Positions 1-8,550 of a stretch of 64,000 bases of DNA are shown piece after piece. Both the position numbers and the translations under genes were made by a program. How positions within the stretch are numbered: the stretch's first letter is position 1; each line of letters begins with the position of its first letter. The notes below the pieces were generated by a model, which worked only from the letters and a program-made list of their open reading frames with translations, was not told where the DNA came from and did not search any database. The stretch comes from Sporosarcina ureilytica (GTDB taxonomy: Bacteria > Bacillota > Bacilli > Bacillales_A > Planococcaceae), in the NCBI RefSeq assembly GCF_001753205.1, contig NZ_CP017560.1:1364001-1428000 (forward strand), written 5' to 3'.

Positions 1-1046
1 CAGCTGGTGATGCGAAGTTATCCGTTACACTGGATGTCGCAGACCCAATTGATGCTGACTTCCGTTTTGTGAGAGATGAACAGTTCGCAACAGCAATCCA
101 TCACTTCACAGGTTCAAAAGATCATAATGTTAGGATGCGTCAACTTGCGAAGTCAAAAGGTTGGAAGATTAGTGAGTACGGCGTGGAAGATGATCAAGGT
201 GAAATGCATACATTTGACACTGAAAAGGCATTTTTTAACCATTTTGATTTACCATTTATTCCACCGGCACTTAGACAAGATGGACGTGAACTCGACCGGG
301 TGGATGAAATTGAAACACTCATAGATATAAAAGATATACGTGCGGATTTACACATGCACACAACGTGGTCGGATGGTGGCTATTCGATTCGTGAAATGGT
401 GGAGGGAGCACGTGCAAAAGGGTATTCACATATTGTGATTACAGACCATTCCCAGTTTTTAAGGGTTGCAAATGGCTTAACACCTGCTCGTTTACGTGAA
501 CAAATCGCGGAAATCCACGCGTTAAATGAACAATATGATGATATTGAAATATTTTGTGGGACCGAGATGGACATATTGCCTGATGCGACGCTCGATTTTG
601 ATTATGAACTACTTCAGGAACTAGACTTTGTAATCGCAGCAATCCATTCAAGCTTTAACCAATCACAAGCTCAAATTATGGAAAGGCTACATGCAGCGAT
701 GGAAAATCCATACGTGAATATGATTGCCCATCCAACAGGTCGTATTATCGGACAACGTGAAGGATATCGTGCAGATGTTTCTCAGCTCATTGAATGGGCG
801 AAAAAATATGGGAAAATTTTAGAGTTAAACGCGAATCCACGTCGACTGGATTTGAAAAAAGAGTATTTAATTGAAGCACAAAATGCAGGTGTCCCAATTG
901 CAATTAATACGGATGCCCATGCGATAGACCAATTAGACTTCATGCCAACAGGTGTAAATTACGCGAAAAAAGCATGGTTGAAAAAGGAAAATGTCGTCAA
1001 TACATGGTCGCTTGAAAAGTTTATAGCTGAAGTTGTGAAAAAATGA
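1..1046 (+). CDS. polX: DNA polymerase/3'-5' exonuclease PolX, C-terminal part (5' end outside window)
   Basis: The reading frame is open from base 3 and ends at 1046, giving about 347 residues of a protein that normally has about 570. The visible part holds the end of the family X polymerase region and a complete PHP phosphoesterase domain, which begins at the DLHMHTTWSDG motif and carries further metal-binding histidines (TDHS, AIHSS, AHPTGR, TDAHA). In Bacillus PolX is a strictly template-directed gap-filling repair polymerase, and the PHP domain provides the 3'-5' exonuclease. The stop overlaps the ATG of the longest mutS2 reading frame. The same neighbour order (polX then mutS2) is found in B. 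subtilis. The start is beyond the left edge. Confidence 0.95.
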   Translation, partial: AGDAKLSVTLDVADPIDADFRFVRDEQFATAIHHFTGSKDHNVRMRQLAKSKGWKISEYGVEDDQGEMHTFDTEKAFFNHFDLPFIPPALRQDGRELDRVDEIETLIDIKDIRADLHMHTTWSDGGYSIREMVEGARAKGYSHIVITDHSQFLRVANGLTPARLREQIAEIHALNEQYDDIEIFCGTEMDILPDATLDFDYELLQELDFVIAAIHSSFNQSQAQIMERLHAAMENPYVNMIAHPTGRIIGQREGYRADVSQLIEWAKKYGKILELNANPRRLDLKKEYLIEAQNAGVPIAINTDAHAIDQLDFMPTGVNYAKKAWLKKENVVNTWSLEKFIAEVVKK

Positions 1047-1063
1047 AAGGAAGTGTACAGACA

Positions 1064-3421
1064 TTGGAATCCCGTGTCTTACAAACACTTGAATACAATA
1101 AAATTATAGAATATGTCGCAGAACATAGTACATTTTCTGCGGGACAGACACTCATTGAACAATTAACACCCGAAAATAATTTTGAAGACGTCGTTCGACT
1201 CTTAGAAGAGACAGATGAGGCGCTAGCTATTTTACGTTTGCGTGGCAATGTGCCGATGGGTGGGATGAAAGATATTCGTCCACATGCGAAAAGAGCGCAA
1301 ATGGACGGGATGTTAAGTAGTGTAGAGCTGATGGAAATTTCTAGTACGATTCGAGCGAGTCGTATTTTACGTCAGTTTATTGAAACGATCATTGAGGATG
1401 AAGATGTGACAATCCCTCATTTTATTGCTAAAAAAGAAGCATTCCCGATTTTAACGGATTTAGAAAGAGAAATTAATCATTCGATAGATGAAAACGGACA
1501 TGTTATGGACGGTGCATCTGAGCAGCTTCGTTCCATTCGCCAAGGCCTTCGTACGCAAGAAAGTCGTGTGCGTGAAAGGTTAGAAAGTTACACGCGTGGG
1601 AGAAATGCCGCAAAAATGTTGTCTGATGCAATTGTCACGATTCGAAACGATCGTTATGTGATCCCGGTAAAGGCCGAATATCGTTCTCATTACGGTGGCG
1701 TCATACATGATATGTCTTCATCCGGACAAACCTTGTTTATTGAACCAGATGCAGTCGTGCAGGCGAATAATGAAATTCGGAACTTGAAAGTAAAAGAGCA
1801 GGAAGAAGTTGAAAGGATTTTAATTGAACTGTCACTTTCAGTTCAAACAGTGGCGCATGACCTATTTGTACTCGTCAATTTATTGGCCGAAGTCGATGCG
1901 ATTCTTGCAAAGGCTAAGTACGGTACAGCACATAAATATACGAAACCGACTGTTAACGACAAAGGGTATATTCGCCTTTCGCAAGCGACACATCCATTAA
2001 TTCCAGTAGAAGAAGCAGTTGCAAATGATATTGAGTTCGGAAAAGATGTGACGACGATTGTTATTACAGGTCCGAATACAGGTGGTAAAACGGTCACATT
2101 GAAAACCGTTGGGCTTTGTACATTAATGGCGCAAGCGGGGATCCCAATTCCGGCGTTAGATGGTTCAGAACTTGCAGTATTTAACGCAGTTTACGCGGAC
2201 ATTGGTGACGAACAATCCATTGAGCAAAGTTTAAGTACCTTTTCATCTCGAATGGTAAATATTGTTGACATTTTGCAAAAGTACGATGAACATTCCTTAT
2301 TATTATTTGACGAGCTTGGCTCAGGGACCGATCCGCAAGAGGGGGCCGCACTTGCTATCTCGATTTTGGATGAAGTACACGGAAAAGGTGCACGTGTATT
2401 GGCCACGACTCACTATCCGGAGCTTAAAGCTTACGGATATAATCGTCCAGGTATGACAAATGCAAGCGTTGAATTTGATATTGATACGTTAAGCCCTACG
2501 TATCGTCTACTAATCGGCGTTCCTGGCCGCAGTAATGCTTTTGAGATTTCTGAACGGTTAGGATTAGATAAACAAATTATTGACCGTGCAAAATCATTTA
2601 CGGGAACAGATCGCGGCGAAGTTGAATCGATGATAGCATCCCTTGAAGATAGCCGTCTTCGTTCTGAAAAAGATGCGGATGAAACACATGCCATTTTACT
2701 TGAGACAGAACGGTTAAAACGTGAATTAGAAGAGGAATGGAATCAGTTTAATCAACAGAAAGAAAAATTAGAAACGAAAGCGAAAGAAAAAGCGAAAACG
2801 ATTGTGGAAGATGCTAAACGTGAGGCGGAAGCGGTCATTTCAGATTTACGAGCCATGCGGTTAAACGCTGGTGCAAATGTGAAAGAACATGAACTGATTG
2901 ATGCGCGGAAACGTTTAGATGAAGCGACGCCGGCGGGAAATCAACCTGCTCCTGTTCAAGCAAAAGCCGCACCGAGACCGCTCCAAGTGGGAGATGAAGT
3001 GCAAGTCCTTCAATATGGTCAAAAAGGGACGTTGCTTGAGAAAACTTCTTCTGAAGATTGGATTGTACAAATTGGCATTTTAAAAATGAATATAAAAGAA
3101 TCGGGACTAGAATATGTGAAGCCTAAAAAGGAAAAGCAACCCGTTGTCACAACTTCTGTTCGAAACAGGTCAGGGCATGTGAAGTTAGAACTTGATCTCC
3201 GCGGTGAACGTTATGAGGATGCGATTCAACGCACAGAAAAATATATCGACGATGCGCTATTGTCAAACTATCACCAAGTATCCATTATTCACGGAAAAGG
3301 AACAGGTGCTTTACGACAAGGCGTACAACAATATTTAAAAAATCATTCTCGTGTTAAAGGGTATCGGTTTGGTGAAGCAAGTGAAGGGGGACACGGCGTT
3401 ACTGTCGTGGAACTAAAGTAA
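1064..3421 (+). CDS. mutS2: Endonuclease MutS2 (recombination/ribosome-collision factor)
   Basis: About 785 residues, the usual MutS2 length. The middle has the MutS ATPase: Walker A GPNTGGKT at about residue 336 and Walker B LLLFDELGSGTDPQEG. A charged coiled coil follows, and the C-terminus is a Smr nuclease domain (LDLRG and HGKGTGALR motifs). The N-terminal mismatch-recognition domain of MutS is absent, as expected. MutS2 is known to limit homologous recombination and, in B. subtilis, to rescue collided ribosomes. I prefer TTG at 1064 because AAAGGAAG lies 11 bases before it and the product then begins MESRVLQTLE, as in homologues; an in-frame ATG at 1043 overlaps the polX stop but has no good ribosome binding site. 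Confidence 0.95.
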   Translation: MESRVLQTLEYNKIIEYVAEHSTFSAGQTLIEQLTPENNFEDVVRLLEETDEALAILRLRGNVPMGGMKDIRPHAKRAQMDGMLSSVELMEISSTIRASRILRQFIETIIEDEDVTIPHFIAKKEAFPILTDLEREINHSIDENGHVMDGASEQLRSIRQGLRTQESRVRERLESYTRGRNAAKMLSDAIVTIRNDRYVIPVKAEYRSHYGGVIHDMSSSGQTLFIEPDAVVQANNEIRNLKVKEQEEVERILIELSLSVQTVAHDLFVLVNLLAEVDAILAKAKYGTAHKYTKPTVNDKGYIRLSQATHPLIPVEEAVANDIEFGKDVTTIVITGPNTGGKTVTLKTVGLCTLMAQAGIPIPALDGSELAVFNAVYADIGDEQSIEQSLSTFSSRMVNIVDILQKYDEHSLLLFDELGSGTDPQEGAALAISILDEVHGKGARVLATTHYPELKAYGYNRPGMTNASVEFDIDTLSPTYRLLIGVPGRSNAFEISERLGLDKQIIDRAKSFTGTDRGEVESMIASLEDSRLRSEKDADETHAILLETERLKRELEEEWNQFNQQKEKLETKAKEKAKTIVEDAKREAEAVISDLRAMRLNAGANVKEHELIDARKRLDEATPAGNQPAPVQAKAAPRPLQVGDEVQVLQYGQKGTLLEKTSSEDWIVQIGILKMNIKESGLEYVKPKKEKQPVVTTSVRNRSGHVKLELDLRGERYEDAIQRTEKYIDDALLSNYHQVSIIHGKGTGALRQGVQQYLKNHSRVKGYRFGEASEGGHGVTVVELK

Positions 3422-3444
3422 TCTCTATGCGAAAATAATGACTG

Positions 3445-3586
3445 AGTCAATTTCATAATTACCTAAAACCGCTAAGCCGATACAATATATAGTTGAGAAC
3501 GGTTTAACTCAACAGGGGCAATTTCATAATTGCCTAAACTATATATTGTATTGGCGCAGCGAAAAGATTGGATTATGAAATTGACT
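3445..3586. repeat. Long imperfect inverted repeat with 50-base arms
   Basis: Arms 3445-3494 and 3537-3586 are inverted copies. The outer 15 bases (AGTCAATTTCATAAT) and the inner 15 (ATACAATATATAGTT) match exactly, with a diverged middle of about 20 bases. The 42-base centre contains its own small palindrome, GGCAATT-TCAT-AATTGCC, and repeats part of the arm (CAATTTCATAATTGCC) as a direct copy. It fills most of the space between mutS2 and the next gene. It could be a MITE-like or REP-like element, or a transcript hairpin. There is no T run, so a simple terminator is unlikely. I saw no second copy in the window. Confidence 0.75.
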
Positions 3587-3666
3587 AGACTTGATGAAAT
3601 GAAACTTAATCGTGTAACGTTCGTAAAAGATTGTTATCACTTGTTTCAAAAGGAGGCAAATTCTTC

Positions 3667-4080
3667 TTGATAAAATCCGATTTTTGGTCCCATCCATTAG
3701 TGGAAACAGCAGGGTATTTTAGCGTAGTTGTCCTATGTTTACTCGTATCGATGGTATTATTTGAACTTGTGACGAAATATCAAAACTGGGAACAAATAAA
3801 AAAAGGGAATTTCGCAGTCGCGATGGCGACAGGCGGTAAAATTTTCGGCGTCGCCAATATCTTCCGTTTTTCAATTGAAAGGCATAATACATTGCCTGAG
3901 ATGATTGGTTGGGGATTATATGGTTTTATATTACTAGTATTTGCATATATCTTATTTGAATTTATGACGCCAAAATTTAATGTAGATAAGGAAATTGAAG
4001 CGGATAATCGTTCAGTTGGTTTTATTTCACTAACGATTTCCGTTGGCTTGTCATATGTCATTGGGGCAAGTATTTCATAG
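3667..4080 (+). CDS. yshE: DUF350 family membrane protein (YshE-like)
   Basis: A 137-residue integral membrane protein with three or four hydrophobic segments, a GGKIFG motif and an FNVDKEIEADN stretch typical of DUF350 proteins. B. subtilis yshE occupies the same position after mutSB, so I use that name on position and family; its function is not known. The start is TTG at 3667, ten bases after a perfect AGGAGG at 3651-3656. An upstream in-frame TTG at 3631 would add twelve residues but has no ribosome binding site. A tiny membrane-peptide gene follows at once. Confidence 0.8.
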   Translation: MIKSDFWSHPLVETAGYFSVVVLCLLVSMVLFELVTKYQNWEQIKKGNFAVAMATGGKIFGVANIFRFSIERHNTLPEMIGWGLYGFILLVFAYILFEFMTPKFNVDKEIEADNRSVGFISLTISVGLSYVIGASIS

Positions 4081-4093
4081 GAGAGATAGACAA

Positions 4094-4174
4094 ATGGAAA
4101 GACTTTCCAAAATATTGATGGTTTTATGTGTCGTGTTTATCGTTGTAGGCATTTATTGGTTATATAATTTATAA
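4094..4174 (+). CDS. 26-residue single-span membrane peptide
   Basis: A short frame beginning MERLSKILM, with a continuous hydrophobic stretch (LMVLCVVFIVVGIYWLY) and the end NL. GGAGAG at 4080-4085, overlapping the stop of the DUF350 gene, stands eight bases before the ATG. A strong terminator lies seven bases after the stop, so this would be the last gene of the mutS2-yshE transcript. The composition (one membrane helix, two positive residues before it) and the placement support a real small gene, but I know no homologue and have no conservation evidence. Confidence 0.5.
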   Translation: MERLSKILMVLCVVFIVVGIYWLYNL

Positions 4175-4180
4175 GGAAGT

Positions 4181-4226
4181 AACACCTTTATCATTTGGAG
4201 AGTGAATGATAAAGGTGTTATTTTTA
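4181..4226 (+). terminator. Rho-independent terminator after yshE and the small membrane peptide
   Basis: A perfect 15-base stem (AACACCTTTATCATT at 4181-4195 with its complement at 4205-4219) and a nine-base loop are followed by TATTTTTA. It closes the mutS2-side transcript before the lcfA promoter. Confidence 0.9.
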
Positions 4227-4268
4227 CGAGTGGTCATGTATCTTTTTACATATTTAAGAATATTGTGA

Positions 4269-4297
4269 TTGAAAGCGTAATCATTTAGCCTTATAAT
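4269..4297 (+). promoter_or_regulatory. Sigma-A type promoter for lcfA
   Basis: TTGAAA at 4269-4274 and TATAAT at 4292-4297 are separated by 17 bases. The start codon of lcfA lies 48 bases downstream, behind an AAAGGAG ribosome binding site. Confidence 0.75.
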
Positions 4298-4345
4298 TAA
4301 ATGTAGGAATATTCTGGTCATTAGAAAGGTGAAAGGAGCAAAGCT

Positions 4346-6049
4346 ATGATCAATAAACCTTGGTTAAATTTGTATCCACCTGAAATATCCGCAACGGTGA
4401 ACTATGAGAAAATTCCCATTCACGAGTATTTGACGCGCGCGTATAAGGCGTCACCTGATAAAATTGCGATACATTTTATGGGGAAAAATATTTCGTATCG
4501 AGAGTTTTATCAGTCTGCGTTAAAGTTCGCAAACTATCTACGTTCACTTGGTATCGAAAAAGGTGATCGAGTTGCAATTATGTTGCCAAACTGTCCGCAA
4601 AATGCGATTGCCTATTTTGGAATATTGTATAGCGGTGCCATCGTTGTGCAAACGAACCCACTTTATACTGAACGCGAATTAAAGTACCAGATGGTGAATT
4701 CGGGTGCAAAAGCAATTATCGCACTCGATTTATTGTATCCGCGCGTAACGAGTATTGTGAAGGAAACATCGTTAGAGCACGTAATCATTACTGGTATTAA
4801 AGATTATTTGCCATTTCCTAAAAATATTATTTATCCTTTTATTCAAAAAAGGGAACATGGCATTTCAATCAAAGTAGAACATCGCGGAATCAACCATTTG
4901 TATACTGAAGTGATGAAAATTGCAAAGGCGGAACCCATTCGGACTGTGTTTGATTTTGAAGAAGATATCGCATTGCTTCAATATACAGGGGGCACGACAG
5001 GACCACCAAAAGGCGTAATGTTAACCCATAAAAACTTAGTGTCTAACACTGCGATGTGTGAACAATGGCTTTATAAGTCAAAACGCGGTGAAGGGGTAGT
5101 TTTGGGCATGTTACCGTTTTTCCATGTGTATGGGATGACGACTGTATTAATTTTAACGGTCATGATGAATAATAAAATGGTGCTCATGCCTAAGCCTGAT
5201 ATGGACCTTGCATTAAAAATGATTGATAAACAAAAACCGACATTATTTCCAGGCGCTCCAACGATGTATATTGGTCTTTTGAATCATCCTAAAATCGGAA
5301 AATATGATTTATCATCTATTTCAGCATGTATTAGTGGGTCCGCAACACTACCGATTGAAGTGAAAGAAAAGTTTGAGAGCGTTACAGGTGGAAAATTAGT
5401 CGAAGGATACGGCTTAACTGAAACTTCTCCAGTGACCCATGCGAACTTTGTTTGGGCAGGCGCTGATCATAATGAAAAAGGTTCCATTGGCGTGCCATGG
5501 CCTGGTACAGAGGCTTGCATACTCGGACCTGAATCATCTACCCCATTAGCAACTGGAGAAATTGGGGAAATTGCGGTAAAAGGTCCGCAAGTCATGAAGG
5601 GGTATTGGCAAATGCCTGAAGAGACAGAAGCAACATTCCGTGACGGCTGGTTGTTAACGGGTGATTTAGGCTATATGGATAATAACGGTCGTTTTTTTAT
5701 CGTCGACCGTAAAAAAGATATGATTATTGCAAGTGGTTTTAATATTTATCCTCGGGAAGTCGAGGAAGTGCTTTATGAGCATGATGCAATTTTGGAATGC
5801 GTCGTCGCTGGTGTCCCGGATACTTATCGTGGGGAGACCGTGAAAGCGTATATCGTGTTAAAAGAAGGCGCTTCAGTTACGGAAGAGGCGTTAGATAAAT
5901 ACTGTAGGGAACAATTAGCTGCATACAAAGTACCTCGTATCTATGAATTCCGTGATGAACTTCCGAAAACAGCAGTCGGTAAAATTTTACGGAGAACATT
6001 GATTGAAGAAGAGAAGAAGAAACTGAATCAAGATTTAGTAAATTCATAA
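4346..6049 (+). CDS. lcfA: Long-chain fatty acid-CoA ligase
   Basis: A 567-residue member of the AMP-forming adenylate family, full length. The P-loop-like motif YTGGTTGPPKG, the GYGLTE motif and the DRKKDMI hinge region are all present, and the C-terminal lysine motif (PKTAVGKILRR) is intact. It activates free fatty acids to acyl-CoA in the cytoplasm, the entry step of beta-oxidation. Order and neighbours match B. subtilis lcfA-fadR-fadB-etfB-etfA. It has its own promoter upstream, and the FadR palindrome just after its stop suggests control by the product of the next gene. A second ligase of the same family lies at 57714-59315. Confidence 0.95.
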   Translation: MINKPWLNLYPPEISATVNYEKIPIHEYLTRAYKASPDKIAIHFMGKNISYREFYQSALKFANYLRSLGIEKGDRVAIMLPNCPQNAIAYFGILYSGAIVVQTNPLYTERELKYQMVNSGAKAIIALDLLYPRVTSIVKETSLEHVIITGIKDYLPFPKNIIYPFIQKREHGISIKVEHRGINHLYTEVMKIAKAEPIRTVFDFEEDIALLQYTGGTTGPPKGVMLTHKNLVSNTAMCEQWLYKSKRGEGVVLGMLPFFHVYGMTTVLILTVMMNNKMVLMPKPDMDLALKMIDKQKPTLFPGAPTMYIGLLNHPKIGKYDLSSISACISGSATLPIEVKEKFESVTGGKLVEGYGLTETSPVTHANFVWAGADHNEKGSIGVPWPGTEACILGPESSTPLATGEIGEIAVKGPQVMKGYWQMPEETEATFRDGWLLTGDLGYMDNNGRFFIVDRKKDMIIASGFNIYPREVEEVLYEHDAILECVVAGVPDTYRGETVKAYIVLKEGASVTEEALDKYCREQLAAYKVPRIYEFRDELPKTAVGKILRRTLIEEEKKKLNQDLVNS

Positions 6050-6088
6050 AGTGATACTTGACTAAAAACATAATAAAGTTTATTATTA

Positions 6089-6116
6089 GAATATGAATGA
6101 ATAGTCATTCATATTC
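6089..6116. promoter_or_regulatory. FadR operator palindrome, also a possible lcfA terminator
   Basis: Twelve-base arms GAATATGAATGA and TCATTCATATTC surround a four-base centre. The core ATGAATGA-ATAG-TCATTCAT fits the B. subtilis FadR box, WTGAATGAMTANTCATTCAW from family knowledge. It lies 27 bases before the fadR start, so autoregulation is likely. Because TTTTTTG follows directly, the same element could also act as a transcription terminator for lcfA. Confidence 0.85.
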
Positions 6117-6142
6117 TTTTTTGATGGTGGTGACAGAGAAAA

Positions 6143-6724
6143 GTGAAACGCGATAAACCGAAATACAAACAAATAATTGATGCAGCCGTAGTCGCGATTG
6201 CACAAAATGGCTATCATCAAGCACAAGTTTCAAAGATTGCTAAAGAAGCAGGGGTTGCCGACGGTACAATCTATCTTTATTTTAAAAATAAAGAAGATAT
6301 TTTAGTGTCGGTATTCAGAGAGAAAATGGCAATATTTACACAAAATTTACGTGTAATCCTGGAAGAAGATATAGATACATCCGAACGATTATTCAAAATG
6401 ATTGATAATCATTTTCGCGTTCTTCATGAAGATCGTCACCTTGCGATTGTCACTCAATTGGAATTGCGGCAATCCGGGAAGAAATTACGGTTACGAATTA
6501 ATGAAGTATTAAAAGAATATCTGGACTTGTTGGACGTAATTTTGGAGGACGGAATAGAGCGGAATGACTTGGATAACACGCTAGATATCCGTCTTGCGCG
6601 TCAAATGGTTTTCGGAACAATTGATGAAACAATCACTTCATGGGTGATGAATGAGCAAAAGTATGATTTAATAGAATTATCACCAAAAGTACATAAGCTA
6701 ATCATGAAAGCATTAAAAGCTTAA
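6143..6724 (+). CDS. fadR: TetR-family fatty-acid degradation repressor
   Basis: 193 residues starting at GTG 6143. The N-terminal helix-turn-helix is clear (VSKIAKEAGVADGTIYLYFKNKEDIL, about residues 26-52), followed by a helical ligand-binding domain. In B. subtilis FadR (YsiA) represses beta-oxidation genes and is released by long-chain acyl-CoA. The position between lcfA and fadB and the adjacent FadR palindrome support the name. The ribosome binding site is weak (GGTGG at 6126-6130, 12 bases away), so the start could be a little different. Confidence 0.9.
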   Translation: MKRDKPKYKQIIDAAVVAIAQNGYHQAQVSKIAKEAGVADGTIYLYFKNKEDILVSVFREKMAIFTQNLRVILEEDIDTSERLFKMIDNHFRVLHEDRHLAIVTQLELRQSGKKLRLRINEVLKEYLDLLDVILEDGIERNDLDNTLDIRLARQMVFGTIDETITSWVMNEQKYDLIELSPKVHKLIMKALKA

Positions 6725-6837
6725 TCGTATTGAGATTCGTATGTGAAAGTGATAAAGCGCTTTCATACGATGAATCGCCAGCAAACACTATTATTTGTTG
6801 AAATGGTGATAGAGATTTGAAAAGGGGATGGGATGAA

Positions 6838-7611
6838 ATGGAGTTTTTGTCTGTCGAACAAGAACAAGGGGTCGCAACAGTAACCATTAATAGACCGCCT
6901 GCCAACGCGTTAGCGCGTGCATTAATTCTCGAGATTAACGCGTTGCTCGACAAGGTTGAAAACGATGATAACGTCCGTGTGATTGTTCTGCGCGGAGAGG
7001 GAAGGTTTTTCTCGGCAGGTGCGGACATTAAGGAATTTACAGATGTTACGTCTGGCGAGGAGTTTACGAAACTAGCATCGAATGGACAAGAAGTTTTTGA
7101 ACGACTTGAATGTTTCCATAAACCTGTCATTGCGGCCATTCACGGAGCGGCACTCGGCGGTGGCTTAGAACTGGCCATGGCTTGTCATATGCGTTTCGTC
7201 TCAGAAAATGCAAAACTTGGCTTGCCGGAATTACAACTAGGATTAATTCCTGGATTCGCGGGAACACAGCGACTGCCACGTTATGTGGGGATGCCGAAAG
7301 CTGCTGAAATGATGTTAACGAGTGACCCGATTTCTGGTAAAGAAGCAGTCGATTATGGGCTTGCGAATAAAGCGTTTTCAGAGGATGAACTCTTCGATAA
7401 GACTTCGGAAATCGCAAAGAAAATCGCTATGAAGAGCCCGATTGCAGTAAAAGCAGCTTTAGAAATGTTGCAATATGCAAAACCTTCTACTTATTATGAA
7501 GGTGTTAAAGCCGAGGCGAACTCTTTTGGAGAGGTGTTTGTTTCAGAAGATGCCAAAGAAGGAATTCAAGCATTTATTGAAAAGCGTGAACCAGTATTTC
7601 AAGGGAAATGA
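6838..7611 (+). CDS. fadB: Enoyl-CoA hydratase/isomerase family protein
   Basis: 257 residues of the crotonase fold. The oxyanion-hole segments are visible ([13 protein letters not shown] and [16 protein letters not shown]), as are the acidic residues around [16 protein letters not shown]. It hydrates 2-enoyl-CoA in beta-oxidation. I choose ATG at 6838, preceded by AAAGGGG at 6821-6827; an in-frame TTG at 6817 would add seven residues with no ribosome binding site. It is followed 27 bases later by etfB, as in B. subtilis. Confidence 0.92.
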   Translation: MEFLSVEQEQGVATVTINRPPANALARALILEINALLDKVENDDNVRVIVLRGEGRFFSAGADIKEFTDVTSGEEFTKLASNGQEVFERLECFHKPVIAAIHGAALGGGLELAMACHMRFVSENAKLGLPELQLGLIPGFAGTQRLPRYVGMPKAAEMMLTSDPISGKEAVDYGLANKAFSEDELFDKTSEIAKKIAMKSPIAVKAALEMLQYAKPSTYYEGVKAEANSFGEVFVSEDAKEGIQAFIEKREPVFQGK

Positions 7612-7638
7612 CGAAAATAGCTGAGGAGGGTGTTATTA

Positions 7639-8412
7639 ATGAATATTTATGTTTTGGTAAAACGTACTTTTGATACTGAGGAAAAAATTACAGTTAAAAA
7701 TGGGGCAATTGTTGAAGATGGGGCGGAATTCATCATTAACCCATATGACGAATATGCAATTGAAGAAGCCATTACGGTTCGTGACGAGCACGGTGGGGAA
7801 GTCACTGTCATTACAATCGGTGATGAAGAAGCGGAAAAACAGCTCCGCACAGCTTTAGCAATGGGTGCAGATAAAGCAGTTTTAATTAATACTGATGATG
7901 ATTTAGATGAAATGGATGAATTTACGGTTGCTAAAATTGTTTCAGAATACTTAAGTGATAAAGACGTAGATTTGGTTCTTGCAGGAAACGTTGCAATTGA
8001 CGGTGGTTCAGGTCAAGTAGGCCCACGAGTTGCAGAAATGCTCGGCATAAACTATGTCACTACGATTACAAAACTAGAAATTGACGGTACGGACGTGAAA
8101 ATTGTGCGTGACGTTGAAGGGGATTCTGAAGTAATCGAAACAGCACTTCCACTGTTAGTGACGGCACAACAAGGGTTAAACGAGCCACGTTATCCTTCAT
8201 TGCCTGGTATTATGAAAGCAAAAAGAAAGCCACTTGAAGAACTCGAGCTTGATGATTTAGATATCGATGAGGACGATGTAGCAGCAAAAACTGAAACAGT
8301 TGATGTGTTCCTACCGCCTGCAAAAGAAGCAGGACGCATCCTCGAAGGTGAAATAGCAGATCAGGTGAAAAAACTTGTTGATTTACTGAAAAACGAAGCA
8401 AAAGTCATTTAA
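7639..8412 (+). CDS. etfB: Electron transfer flavoprotein beta subunit
   Basis: 257 residues, the normal EtfB length, starting MNIYVLVKRTFDTEEKI at ATG 7639 behind GAGGAGGG. The adenine-nucleotide alpha-hydrolase fold and the ETF beta signature (VTAQQGLNEPRYPSLPGIMKAK) are present. With EtfA it collects electrons from acyl-CoA dehydrogenases. The only etf genes in this window are here, so they may also serve the acyl-CoA dehydrogenases at 51-64 kb. Confidence 0.95.
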   Translation: MNIYVLVKRTFDTEEKITVKNGAIVEDGAEFIINPYDEYAIEEAITVRDEHGGEVTVITIGDEEAEKQLRTALAMGADKAVLINTDDDLDEMDEFTVAKIVSEYLSDKDVDLVLAGNVAIDGGSGQVGPRVAEMLGINYVTTITKLEIDGTDVKIVRDVEGDSEVIETALPLLVTAQQGLNEPRYPSLPGIMKAKRKPLEELELDDLDIDEDDVAAKTETVDVFLPPAKEAGRILEGEIADQVKKLVDLLKNEAKVI

Positions 8413-8550
8413 TCTATTGATTGTAAAGGATAAAGTTGACTAACAAATCATCGCAATCTAGATTCATAAATTGATAGTTAATTGTACGAGTATTAGGAAG
8501 ATGAGCGAGAAGTTCTTCTTCTTTTAAATCGGATATAGGAGGGACAGGGA

